From positions 3,212,544 to 3,276,543 of the forward strand of contig JAVGVS010000019.1 in NCBI GenBank assembly GCA_032718565.1: a stretch of DNA of 64,000 nucleotides, in the 5' to 3' direction. Below the pieces are notes generated by a model. That model saw nothing but the letters and a program-made list of their open reading frames with translations. It was not told the DNA's origin and did not search any database. Position numbers and translations under genes: made by a program. The stretch is from Distichodus sexfasciatus. Its lineage: Eukaryota > Chordata > Actinopteri > Characiformes > Distichodontidae. Each line of letters opens with the position of its first letter. Position 1 is the stretch's first letter. Positions 1 to 11,260 of this stretch are shown here, piece after piece.

Positions 1-386
1 TTCGCGGCCCATTTTGGGCAGTTTGGCCTCAGGGCTCTGCTGCTGCTGCTGCACAGACCCAAGGGGAGTTCGTTTTGGGGCCTTTCTCTCCCTGTCGTCC
101 TCCAGCATGTCCTTGCGAAGAGCTGGACTGGAGGAGTCCAGTGCTGCATCTCTACCGTCATCGGGCACAACATGATCGCTTCCCCAGCTCCGGTGGCCAC
201 CAGATGCGGGAGGACGGCCTCGTCTTTTCTCTCCCGAACCCGGAGGTCTGCCCGGTGGCCGTTTCACCTTCTCTGTGGGCGAAGCTGTGAGGGCTGACAG
301 AGGTTTAGACTTGAGACCCGCAGCCAGATTCTGGATAGAAGTTCTTGGAGGACGGCCTCTGGGCTTCTTTTCCTGCGTTGGAATAA
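1..386 (-). CDS. kmt2a: kmt2a exon 3, partial (AT-hook region), runs off the window
   Basis: Open on the minus strand from an AG acceptor at 387-388 to the window edge, encoding about residues 114-242. Three basic GRP-core motifs are visible: KKPRGRPPRTS (about 120-130), KRPPGRPPGS (155-164) and KRRGRPP (167-173). They correspond to the DNA-minor-groove-binding AT-hooks of MLL1, although the middle one has a PP-GRP-P core and may be weak. In human MLL1 the hooks are spread over more than 100 residues; here they are packed into about 55. A five-Gln run comes from a CTG/CAG tract near 37-53. In mammals this is the giant exon 3, so the CXXC, PHD, FYRN/C and SET domains should lie to the left of the window. 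Confidence 0.9.
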
Positions 387-675
387 CTGATGGACAGAAA
401 AAGTACTGAGTAAGAAAAAGCTGTCTTGTTAAACACTGTGTTGATATCCATAATTAATTAAAGCTTTGTAAAAGGTCACTGCCAACCATGCTTCCACAAA
501 TAGTACCAAGCTCTTTCGGAGTCCACAGAGAAATTTCATGCATGTCAACTCATCTCCACTCAATAATCTCCACTCAATAAGTTTGGTAAATGATAAAGTA
601 CATTAATTTAACTGACAGCAGGCAAACATAAGAACTAGATGCTAGGGTTTGAGGGATTTTATTTGATGACTTCAC

Positions 676-748
676 CTGTTGAGTTCCATCCAGGACTGGG
701 TATTCTTTCATTTTCACTGATGGGACCAAAGCCTCCAAATGCGTCTTC
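676..748 (-). CDS. kmt2a: kmt2a exon 2 (LEDGF-contact microexon)
   Basis: A 73-nt exon between an AG acceptor and a GTGAAG donor. It continues the frame of exon 1 and ends with one base of a codon completed by exon 3. It reads EDAFGGFGPISENE, aligning with the human EDEQFLGFGSDEE segment where two phenylalanines bind the LEDGF integrase-binding domain; both aromatic positions (F-x-G-F) are kept. Frame continuity across all three exons supports the call. Intron 1 (749-10843) is about 10 kb and intron 2 (387-675) about 0.3 kb. Confidence 0.88.
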
Positions 749-2689
749 CTATAAAAATGTGAAGAAACAATGCGAAGAAACAATGTAAAGAATCAGATGT
801 AATTCATACATTCACTGCTATTCCTGCAGGTGATTACTTTTATTGATGCATTGCTGGTATTTAACCTACTCATGACTCATCTTCTGACTCAAATCCCCAA
901 GGTGATTAGCACAGAGCAGTTTAGCTTTCTGCTGCTGACTCATTCTGTCACACTCCATTTTCACGACAAATGCAAACCCAGAGGTAACAGAACACACATA
1001 ATGATAGTAGTGCTTCGTGTGAAACCAAATAATAGGTCTGTACCTAAAAGCTGTGTGAAAAAGCTCTGCTTCTTGGAAAAGCCATGTACTGCTAACAACA
1101 AAAAATATGAGAACAACTTCCAAAAATAAACAGTAAGTGTGCTTGACAAGTCTCAGGGATTATCGGCGAAACTGGTTAAGAATGGTAATGTAAATATAAA
1201 CAAATTTCATTATTTCAATTTGTTACCCCTACTAGCTGCTAACCATTAAACAGTTATGCCAACTAACGGAGTTTAACTTTTTGATTTCTAAAACAACTCA
1301 AATTATTGTAACATATATTAATCTTTCAATATAAACCATAGGTCTTTTATGTGCGACCTTAAATTTTTATCATGTAGTGTTCGAAAAAATATTTAGACTA
1401 AAATCTGAGCTCATTCTTCATTGACTGATGGTGAGTGTTGATGGTGATCTAAATTATTTCTCCAATTATACATCACTTTCCAAGTACATTGCTTTGTCCA
1501 GTGCATATCATAAATACAATAGGTAAAATATAAATGATTAGTAAAGGAATACTTTAAAAAGGAACATAATGAATAATAACTCAAAAGGAAAATGTTGATT
1601 AATCAAGTAATAATCAATAGATTAATCAATAGTAAGTAGTTAGTCACAGCCTTATCTGGCAGATTTCTTTACTTTCTTCCCTGTCAATATCTGATCAGGA
1701 ATTTTTTGACCAACATCAATTGGTAGTGGATTGATTTGGAGACATCTCTTTGGAAAATCCTGTTGTAATTGTCCAGACAACTGCTTAATCGCTTTTGCGT
1801 GTGCTATAAAATGCAGCGCGGCAAACAACATCTATTGGACACAGCTGATAAAGTTCTGATTTTGGTTAGCATCTCTGACTTATTACAGTGTAATGTGATT
1901 TCTAATGAACTTGTCACCTTACAAAAATGCTGAGCACAACATGTCTAGCCAACTTGAAAGCAATCCGGATGTCTGATTTTGCTAAACTAGCAGTTATCCA
2001 GCCAAGTCTAACATCGTGAGCCATTATTTAGGGGAGGAAAAAAAACTCAATAGCTGTGTTATTACCACACCTAGCTGGCTGCCCAGACATCTGCTGCAGA
2101 AGCAAATCTCTGGACAACTGCTCCACCTTGAAGGCATACAGGTATGTTGTACCACCGAGGGAGTTGGATCCCACGGCACCGCAGGCCTACATACGATGGC
2201 ACAGCCAACCCTAGCTCCTACCAACAAGGAACGCTGGGAGAACACTTATCACAAAAAGCCATTTATAGTACTTCTGATCTAATTCTGTCACAACACTTTA
2301 GGTAGGTCATAATTCCAAACCTATTTTAGAAATATTGCCACTGTTCCACTCAGGTCCACATATATCAGATTTCTCAGTGGGCTCACACTGTAGAAGATGA
2401 CTGTAATTAACGAGCACTTTTAAAACCTCTGACAACTGTCAGACCAAAAATGGTTAACATGATATTCCACAGGACTAGACATGAAGGCAAATGAATCCCA
2501 TAAGGCCCACTGCACATTAAAGATGGATGAGATAGATACCCTGCACATTAGCCCAAAGAAATACTTATGAGAAAGACAAAAAGGCTTGCATCTGCTTAAC
2601 TAAAATGCATTTTCCCGGCAAAATAAAATGTACTGAAACCCTAACCAGCTGGTTTTCAAATGGTTATCATGAGTGAGCTTTGATCAGAC

Positions 2690-3330
2690 GCTGTTATCCA
2701 AAGTGACTACCATTTCCTAATTACAGGGAAATTCTCCCTGAAGCAACTTGGGGTTAAAGGAGCTGCTGAGGAACTCAATGGTGGTAGTGCTGGAGGTAGG
2801 ATAGAGCTGGATTACACTATGAACTTGTTCTACAGACAGATATCTTTACCCCTGGAGCAACTTAGTGTTAACGGTCTCACTAAGGGCCTTAATGGTGGTA
2901 GTGCTGGAGACAGGATAGATTTGAATTGGATTTGAAGCTACAATCCTCTTGGTCCATAAATGAGTATCTTATCCCTGGAGCATCTTAGGGTTAAGGGTTT
3001 TGCTCAGGGACTCAACAGGGGCATTACTGGTTCCTCATCTGCTGGAGGTAAGAATCTGCTAGATCTGAACCTATGACCTCTTGATCCGTAGATGAATATT
3101 GCAACACTAGACCACCACTGTTCCATTTCCTAATTACAGGGACAGACTTCTTGCAGCAGCTTGGGATGAAGAGTCTTGCTCGGGGGACAAAGAGTCGATT
3201 TTTTTTTTGGTTCTCCCTGGATATAAACCGACCTTATGTCCTACTGCTAGAACTACCACCATTGCGTCCCTGAGCAAGACCCTTATGCCCAAGTTTTTCC
3301 AGAAACATCTTTCCTGTAATTAGGAAAAGG
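2690..3330 (-). repeat. cluster of degenerate SINE-like copies
   Basis: Four or five diverged copies of one unit lie head to tail. Each contains variants of CCTGGAGCAACTTAGTGTTA and AATGGTGGTAGTGCTGGA. At 3240-3320 there is a piece in the opposite orientation (CCCTGAGCAAGACCCTTA, then CTGTAATTAGGAAA). The same family recurs at 17135-17270, 20515-20610, 21165-21370 and 54165-54265. Confidence 0.6.
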
Positions 3331-3599
3331 AAGTCGCAAATATAAATAAAAAAAATGCCCTCAATGTGCCCTTTTTGCCTTCTTTGATGAGTGCTCTTAC
3401 TTGGTAGGGGGAAAAACATTTCACTGCAGTCCTTCCATATGTGTTGGTGCTCATGGAGGCTTAAAGCAGGAATGTAGAGTGGGACCAGGGCTCACAGTCA
3501 CTAGTTGCTAGTAGCTCTCAATGACAGTGCTACTCTGCCTCAGGCACACACACGCCACACACCCAACACCACAAGATGTAAACAACATTCAGTGACAGG

Positions 3600-3960
3600 A
3601 GAGGAAGGAGGAGGTGGAGGAGGTGGGCACAGCACCGCTTTGACCACAGTGGCTGCTGCCCCACTTCAGCCGAAAAAAGGGCCGTCACGCGTCGGCGAGA
3701 AGCTAATCTAAACAACACCGCCCACACCATACAAGTTCCTGCCTTTCGGCTGCGGGCGGAGCTGCTCCCTTGACACCCACAGTGTGGAGAGAGAGACAGA
3801 GAGAGCGAGAGAAAGAGATGGGGGGGAGGGGGGATTATGATCATCAGAGATACTGGGCAGCAGAAAGCGACACCCCGCATGGTCGACGCGCAGACACCTG
3901 CTCCCAGTGCGGGAAGAAGGGGAGGTAGTAAAAGACACTTTTATTCTTTCCCGTCTTTTT
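3600..3960. promoter_or_regulatory. CpG-enriched patch in kmt2a intron 1
   Basis: CpG density is raised relative to the AT-rich surroundings, with a GA-rich stretch at 3787-3835. No reading frame here resembles a known protein. It could be an alternative promoter or enhancer; only base composition supports this. Confidence 0.3.
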
Positions 3961-4405
3961 TTCCCTCCTCTGACTGTCCACGTTGCCAACATTCCCACGC
4001 CTCACCTGAATCAGGACTTATAAGTGCCTTTAAGCTTGAGCTTTGCTACAACACTCCAGATTTCAATAGCTGTTTTAAGAGATGGCACGATTATCGTGTT
4101 ATCTGGTTCGATCGCAATATTATACATTTGAGTGTTTACTGATACTGACAATATTTTTCCAATTATAACCTAAGCATTTAATAAGCTTTCATTTACATTT
4201 CAAGTATTAGCTAGTTCCAGATGTAGTGATGTGGTAGTACTCTTTAAAACATGCTAAGCCTGGGAAAAATAACTTTCTAACTTTTATTGACCACAACCAA
4301 CATTTTTCAGCCAGATACTGATAAAGAGCTTTAGACTGATGTTACCTGTGAACGTTTCTGCACTATGTTAGATTAGGGACAATCTTTTTTGTGATGAAAG
4401 TATAT

Positions 4406-4435
4406 ATGCTGGATATAACATTGCATATCCAGCAT
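4406..4435. repeat. perfect 11-bp hairpin
   Basis: ATGCTGGATAT and its exact inverse ATATCCAGCAT are separated by 8 bases. It is too short for a microRNA precursor. It may be a relic of a miniature element, since a related CTGCTGGATGTACAATG piece lies about 30 bases further on. Confidence 0.4.
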
Positions 4436-5405
4436 GTACTGTATACATTGTACTATACATTATTCTGCTGGATGTACAATGTTAGGCAAGACAAATTAAA
4501 TGAAATGTCTTGCTGCAGCTTGCGAAAGGACTAAAAAATTGTCTTTACTCTGATCATAGATAAAGCTCAAGAAAAGATGAATCAGACTTAAAGTCTTTAG
4601 AGTATTTTTGTAGCTTTACACATATACATATATATGCCATATATTGAACATTAAACAAATTAATTTTCAGTCATTAAGTATATAAAAATTTTTGTATAAT
4701 GGTTAATACAGGGCTGAACAAAGCTGTGAGGAAAGTGACACTGTAGTATTATTCATTTTTAATGCAAATAATTGATTACTTTTGTGTGCATGATGTGTGT
4801 ATAACCACAATCATGTGTCGTGATACATCTCTGTGTAATATAAAGAAGCAGTGGATCTACGATGCCCATCTCACTGAAAAAGAGCAGGACGCTTCTCCTT
4901 TCATGCAAGCCACTTTTGGGCCATCTGTCGTCCTCGGCTAACAAAAGGTTAACAAGCGGGCTATTTGTTTACACGTGGTCATGATGCGGCCTGTCCTGAG
5001 CAGATGGTCACAAACCCAGGAAAGTTCAACATGGCAGTTAACTCAAGAAGCAGGCATAAACTGGCAAGCGCAGTGAAACCTGGCAACTCTCCCCTCGCAG
5101 AACGGGGCATAATTACGCTACTGTGCGTGTGTGTGTGGTCGGCGCTGCTAAACATACACAAAGCCCTATAATCACTGTAGACCCACACATCCACATCAAG
5201 CAACCCAACCGCTCATTAGATGGAAGCCCCAGGATATTTGATAGCAAGGCCTACGACTAATTCACCAAACTCATTTTCCCCCCTCAAGGACACAAAGTTT
5301 TGACAACTGCCGTTAGACCAAAATTGTCTAAATAAAACAAGGTTTTAAAAAGACTGAACATCAGCACTTAAGTTAGATTTTGTTCTTTATTTCATTATTT
5401 AATAA

Positions 5406-5845
5406 CAGGGCTGCACAACATTGGTGATATAGGGGAAGGGGATCAAAATGATCTGGGGTGCGTTTCCCAAAAGCATAGTTGCTAACGTACTGCAAACTAT
5501 GTAAGCAACACTATGTTAGTTGCTAATATACATTATGCTTTAGGAAAACGCACCCCTGAACGGCTCAAATTTAACAGCCAATTATTCCAAACTAAAGAAA
5601 TAAAAACAATTTTTTAAATGTGAAAAATAACTTTTTTTTTAAAGTCCTTCAAATGATGTTATATCAAACAGACATCTCTTGTTCGTGCATTATGCAAAAA
5701 AGAACCGTGTGGAAAAAAAAAGTTCATGCAAAAAAGTGGTATAATGAATGTGTTTGATATGCTTTCTCTTGATATTGCACATTCTGCAAAGAAACTACTG
5801 CTCATCGCAATGACGATGCTGAAACGATATATTGCGCAGCCCTAG
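5406..5845. mobile_element. hAT-like nonautonomous element with a nested MITE
   Basis: The ends are inverted: CAGGGCTGCACAACAT at the left and ATATTGCGCAGCCCTAG at the right. Inside lies a second inverted-repeat element, 5455-5556, with termini GGGGTGCGTTTCCCAAAAGC and GGAAAACGCACCCC. No transposase is encoded. A clear target-site duplication was not found for the outer element. Confidence 0.6.
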
Positions 5846-6119
5846 TTTGTCAGTACACAAAGTATATACCCACAAGTACTCAATTCAATCAAATCTGATT
5901 TATCTCAAACAAATACTGTGGGCTGACTTGAAAGAAAAGCCTAAAAGGGAAAGCACCCCATCGGGCTGCACATTAACATTCACAGGGTTTGCTTTACCAC
6001 CCCCAGCCAAAAAAAATCCAGCTACAAAAGAAGGGGAATTCCTATCAGCTCTAATTCTCCATCATCTTGCCCCTTTCAAGACACTTCAAAAGCACCTGGA
6101 GAATTTTTCCTTTACATTA

Positions 6120-6270
6120 TGCAAATGGCAACACGGCGTGTCTCGTGGCCCCGAAGCAAGGCTGCGCGGACGTCGTGTTCCAACACCTCGCGCCCACGTC
6201 GGCAGGGAGCCGCGGTTTCTGGATGGAGGCGTGACGAAAACAAAGACGCGCCTCCAGCGAGGTGTAATTG
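6120..6270. promoter_or_regulatory. short CpG-dense patch in kmt2a intron 1
   Basis: Around 20 CpG dinucleotides occur in 150 bp, inside an otherwise AT-rich intron. No recognisable exon is present. A regulatory role is inference only. Confidence 0.25.
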
Positions 6271-6351
6271 GGGACGTAAAAATCGTAGAGATCTATTCTC
6301 CCTTCATCCCCTCGTATGCCTAAAAAGGGGGTGGGGAACTCTTCCAACTGG

Positions 6352-6354
<3 letters not shown>

Positions 6355-6382
<28 letters not shown>
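6355..6382 (+). repeat. poly(A) tract
   Basis: A run of about 27 A residues, possibly the tail of a decayed retroelement. Confidence 0.8.
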
Positions 6383-6384
<2 letters not shown>

Positions 6385-6580
6385 TAGATGATGGGAGGGC
6401 CGGCATCCAATTCCCTCCCAGCGCCATCCCCTGGGGAAGAAGAGGAGGAGGACTCGCTCTTCACCCTTTGATATCAGCAACTCTGCTCTTTCAGCCGCCT
6501 GCTCGTCTTAAAGGCTGGAATAAAAGCAGACACAAAGCTTCCTGCTACGACCCACACGCTGTCTGGGATTGGGGAGGGGA

Positions 6581-6602
6581 AACACACACACACACACACA
6601 CA
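6581..6602. repeat. (CA)n microsatellite
   Basis: About eleven uninterrupted CA units. Confidence 0.9.
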
Positions 6603-8649
6603 GGCCCCTCTTCACATAAATAGGCCAAACACCTGCTGGACCTTTTCCCTCTGTATGGGCTGCTCCATTCATCGGAAACCAGTGGAGCAAAGCATTCATT
6701 TGCTGTATCTATTCAGCCAGACTTTTGTATGAGGCCTTGATAGTGATCCTCATTCTACTTTGGTAAGCGGGGCTTATTCTGGACATTAAAAGGCAAGGCC
6801 AAATGGTGTCTCTACCAAAAAAAAACCACACACACAAAAAACTATGAATGGACTTATAAGTGGACGTCTCCTCTCTGTCTGCCTGACAGAGATTTCACTA
6901 TTTTTTTTACAAAGAAAAACACAATAGAGTTTGATAACACTGGAAAAAAATAGCATTGCATTTTTGTCTATATGATATGATAGTATTTTGGAGCACATAG
7001 CATTTTGGAGAAAGTTTACAATAGCTCAAACATGTTAGGACAAATTATTTTACTACGGTTAGGTTTATTTTTTTGGGAAAAATTTCACTGCACCTTGAGA
7101 ATTCTGAAAACAATTAACATTCTAGAATGACTGAGGTGATCTGGAAGGGGAGGGCTGAACAGGAAAAAGAAAAAAAAAGGTGAAAATATAACTATTTAGG
7201 TGTGAATCACACTTTCTTGAACTTTATCCAAGAAGCCTCAACTCTAAAATGATATCAGACACGACTGACCAAGTTTTTATTTAGTATCAGCAGGGGAAAA
7301 AAGTTGCTGTTTGATTTGATTTGTCTAATTAGACATTGTTCTGCGATGTGACTGTTCCACACACGGCAATAACTATACTCAATAAATATCATGTAAGATC
7401 TCTAGTTATAATCAAAGAAGAAGCCAGAGAAGTTCCAACACATCAACATTGTAAGTTAATGACAAGCTGGTTTGGGAAAAGAAAACCAAAACAAGTGGAT
7501 TCCTTCTGAGACTCAGCAGATGCAAGCAGCAGGATTTCGGGTGGATTTTAGGAGGAAGGAGGGGTTCAGCGTCCTTCTGTTTACTGAGAACACCGGTCCT
7601 GGGCCATGATGAGCCAGAACAATCCGGCACAGGCGCAACTTCCCCTCTGAATGAAATCACAATGCTGCGTCCGCAACTTCCACCGGCCACAAGCCCCCCA
7701 CTGGGACGTACGGCCCGTCTGTCTGCCTCATGCAGCACTTTAATCCTTTAACATACTACTCTTACTGCACTAGTGATGCATGGATCCAACTTATTCAGTC
7801 TCGACACCTATAACAAGTACTGATCCAATAATTGTGTTTCATTAACAATCTCGCCGTGTTATGTGTAAGGCAACATCAGGCTTGAATTAACTTTGCTTTC
7901 TTAACTTTGTAAAACCTGGAACATGCAAAATAGCTGTTACTGAATTATTTAATATTAAGAGTAATATATGATCATACACCAGCCACTTGGCAAAAAAATG
8001 AAATGAACAGAAATTGCAATTAAATGGTAAGCAATTTAGTGCAGCAACAAAGTGGTCAGAAATAACAACTAAAGTACACAACAACGCAACCGTATCAAAC
8101 AAGACTGCTGGTCAAGGTCCTTGCTTTGCACGTCGGGCCTTCTCCATCCACTGAATCTCCTTTCATTTGATTTCTTTTGAGTGTGGATAACTGAATGCTT
8201 ACACTGCAAAACTGTCTGTTTAAATCCCTAAAAGTGATTTTACTTTGTTGTCCATCTTAGTTGTACAGTACTTTGGGTCATCTGTTGTTGTTAAATGTGC
8301 TTTCTGAATCTGACTTGATTTAAACATTAAAGTAGAAGAAACAAATGAACAAACAAGCTCACAAACATTACCTCCACGCCATACATACAACCACAATTCA
8401 AACTAGCAGTTTAATAAAGTACATTAATAGTACAAATCAGCTCGTTGTTACGATGCTTGCTTCAGTCATTTTAATAATTTCCAGACTGATATACAATATC
8501 AATACAATATCCAATCCAGATGTGAGAGCACCTGAACCTTGCTTTTTCTCTCTCTTGACCTCTCTTTTCCACGTATCTCTACTAAATGCGTTAAAACATT
8601 TCTACAAAATACGCCTTCTTCATTCTTAAATTACCACAGAATCGTTTCA

Positions 8650-9250
8650 TTGAGTGCAAAAAGGCGCACAGAAAAACACGTGTACCATTTTTTTCTGCGC
8701 GCGGCTGCGCATTTCTGTGGCCGGAGTGACGCGCAGAAACGCACCGAGCATCCGCCCCCCTCGTGCTCATCGCGCAAACGGAAAAGATGGTCGCGAGTGC
8801 GCAAAAGCGTGCAAACGCGCGCGTACTACCTGCATAAACAGTGTGTCAAAACAACAGGCGTTCACACACTATGTAGTGAGCTAGTATACGAGTTGGGATG
8901 AGGCCGTGAGCCCCGTCAAAAGGCGCGGTGTTATGTAGCCGTTTGCGTCGTTCAAACGAGCGCGTTTGTGAAGCCGATAACAAATCAAACCCAACCAATA
9001 ACGGTCTGAGCTGTACGTCCCCACTTAAAAAAACTATTTTCACACCATCGCTTATTTATTTTGCCAACTGCGATTTCATCGCGCTACTACGCAGTAGGTG
9101 CTACGAAAAAAACATGTCCACCTCCCATTTTACCGTGCATCATCATCAGCAGAAGCTAACAGGCTAGCCAGCGTTAGCTAGCTTTGGCGCGCAGGCTAAA
9201 ACAGCTTCAGCGCTAAATAAACGCGTTTTACACATCATTGCATGCGCAGA
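8650..9250. promoter_or_regulatory. CpG island-like region in kmt2a intron 1
   Basis: A 600-bp stretch dense in CpG, with runs such as CTGCGCGCGGCTGCGC and GCAAACGCGCGCGTAC. It lies about 1.9 kb downstream of kmt2a exon 1 in the direction of transcription. The base composition resembles the other promoters in this window. It may be an alternative kmt2a first exon or an antisense promoter; no coding exon is evident. Confidence 0.4.
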
Positions 9251-10599
9251 TTTATCCCAGACATTGCGCCAGATGTTGTGTGTTAACAGCCTGCTTCACC
9301 GAGAAACTCGTAATAAAATAAAAGCAGCTGTGAAGCTATGGTGGCATCTTCGGATACTGTTTGTAGGGCCGGGGCGAGCTAACTTGGCTAATAACTGCGA
9401 AAACATGTTTGCTCACTTTGTTCTTTGAGGTAAAAGTGATGATAAATACCGAAGCCACCATGCTGCAGTCAGAATTAGTCACAGACAGGAACGTAAAATT
9501 AACCTCTTAGTTTTTTTTCCAAGAGGTTAGTTATGAGATGTGTGAGCTTTAAGGGGCTGTCAGTAGCATGACAAGTCTTACACATTCATAATGTATTTTC
9601 TTCATTTCTGAAGCTATAGAGGTTATAATGCTTCATGTTAATTCCTATTCATCTAGCTGAACCAGGGGTGGACTATAATAGAAAACCATGGCATTTCAAT
9701 ATTTTCTTCTACACAGAAACAAAGAATGTGTTCACCAATCTTTTAAAATAAATCCTACCTTAAGATTTGTGGGTTTTATAGGGAGTGCAATTGCATTTAT
9801 ATAAATATAAATCATACGAAAAACGTATAACTTGAGTCTCTTTTATAACACTAAATGATGTTATATATGACACACTTCTCTAGTAAATTAAGAACTGTTT
9901 AATTTTGTATTTCAAAAAATGACTTGTTTGAATTAATTTGCCTTAATTGACATGATACGTCCTGAAGTGACTACTGTTCCTGCGCACCTCGACGGCGATC
10001 CTAAAACGATATATTGTGCAGTTCCAATTTTAGCCCAAAGTCAGAACTGAAACCCTAAGCTTTAGCTTGACGAAGTAAACAAACACAGCAATGCATCTAG
10101 TTAAATACTCACTTGCAATAATGCCCAAATGGCATCAAGTTGTGCCCAATGAGGCTTAATACGATTTAGGTTTAAACAGAGATGTTTTGGGCAACCAGAT
10201 GTACTGAGACAGACCCCTATTAGCAGCCCCTCGTTTTAGCCTTGCTGTCTTTCTTACGCGGTCCTAACTTTAAACAGCCAACTTCGCTTAAAACGAACTG
10301 CTGATAATACGCACTTTGGTATTGATTTGCAACACACGTTTACAAAACACAAGCACTGTTTTAAAGCCATTCGACTCGTTTAGCATCATGTTTAGCAGTA
10401 GCTGCTATGGCTACCAAGGCTCTCCAGGATCTCCTACTCTATTCTGTCAAAACATTGACGTAGCTCCTGTTTTTGAGGAGCTTTTATAACTCGCCCCGCT
10501 TCTGCACCAGCAGTCAGAAAGAAAAGGCGTACACGCGAGGCGGGTTAGTTTTCTTTATATCTCTTCAGTTTTTGTAAAGAACTATAAAGTTGAGTAAGG

Positions 10600-11260
10600 T
10601 GCGCTAAACGCTAGGTTTTTTTTTTTTTTTTTTTAGCTTCTAGCCGAGTCGGAGCAGCACATGGATGGAGGCACGCGTCCGCTGCGCAGCAAAATAAAAC
10701 GGAGAAGCCCCGAGTTGGGTTTTTTTTTCTGGGGAGGGAGGAGGGAGGAAAAACTTGCAACTTATTCCGTATCTGAATCTCCAATGGAGACGAGCCGATC
10801 TCAATCCCGCAAAGAGCAACACAAGGACGAGGGTCCCGCTTACCTCCCCGCTGCTGGAACCGCTCGACTCCCCCAAAACATCCCGAAATTTCTGCAGGTT
10901 GCTGCCGATCGCGGCGGACACTTGCAGCGCGGCGTCGAAACCGGGCCCGAGCCCGAGTCCCAAGCCGAGCCCGTTCGCCGAGCCCGGGTGCGTCCCCGCA
11001 CCGTTTCGCAGAGAAGCAGTGACCCGGATCCGGCCCGCTTTCCTCCCGGTGCCCGAGTTGCTGCTCCCTCCGGGCCGAGCAGGGAACCGCCACCGACAGC
11101 TGTGCGCCATTTTACACACTCTGCCTGCCTGCCCTAGGATCAGGGAGCTCAGTGGGCGTGGCCCCGGAACCAGCCATCGCCAGCTAACGCTGCTTTCGTC
11201 GAGCGGTGACAATTTTTCTATCCATGGTCCGGGGCGGCGCTAATATGGAGCCCGACTTCG
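10600..11260. promoter_or_regulatory. CpG island / promoter of kmt2a
   Basis: A GC- and CpG-rich block that spans exon 1 and the sequence just upstream of its ATG, as expected for a housekeeping chromatin-regulator promoter. The transcription start was not located precisely. A poly(T) tract at about 10617-10634 lies just inside intron 1. Confidence 0.7.
10844..11110 (-). CDS. kmt2a: kmt2a exon 1 (N-terminus of histone H3K4 methyltransferase MLL1)
   Basis: First coding exon, 89 complete codons, ending at a GT donor (phase 0). The protein opens MAHSCRWRFPARPGG, identical at its start to mammalian MLL1 and containing the RWRFPARP menin-binding motif. Near its end it reads FDAALQVSAAIGSNLQKF, the conserved block that precedes the LEDGF-contact region. 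KMT2A is a nuclear H3K4 methyltransferase that maintains Hox expression; menin and LEDGF tether it to chromatin. The exon is far shorter than the human one (about 144 residues) because the Gly/Ala/Ser-rich filler is mostly missing; a short GLGLGLG run remains. The start is fixed by homology and lies in a CpG-dense promoter. The gene continues leftwards on this strand at 748-676 and 386-1. Confidence 0.95.

Larger units (their letters stand above)
749..10843 (-). other. kmt2a: kmt2a intron 1 (about 10 kb)
   Basis: No conserved coding exon was recognised here. It holds a SINE-derived cluster (2690-3330), a nested hAT-like element (5406-5845), a poly(A) tract (6355-6382), a CA microsatellite (6581-6602) and three CpG-dense patches (about 3600-3960, 6120-6270 and 8650-9250) that could be regulatory. 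The rest is AT-rich unique sequence. Confidence 0.7.

Noticed and set aside
4406..4435. Hairpin considered as a microRNA precursor
   Set aside because: An 11-bp stem is far too short; no extended pairing in the flanks.
5832..6323. A 163-codon plus-strand open frame in kmt2a intron 1
   Set aside because: It overlaps a transposon end and a CpG patch, has low-complexity composition and resembles no family I know; the opposite strand is open too, as expected of CpG-rich DNA.
10661..11243. Long plus-strand open frames opposite kmt2a exon 1
   Set aside because: They are shadows of a GC-rich exon; the minus-strand frame matches MLL1 and ends at a splice donor.
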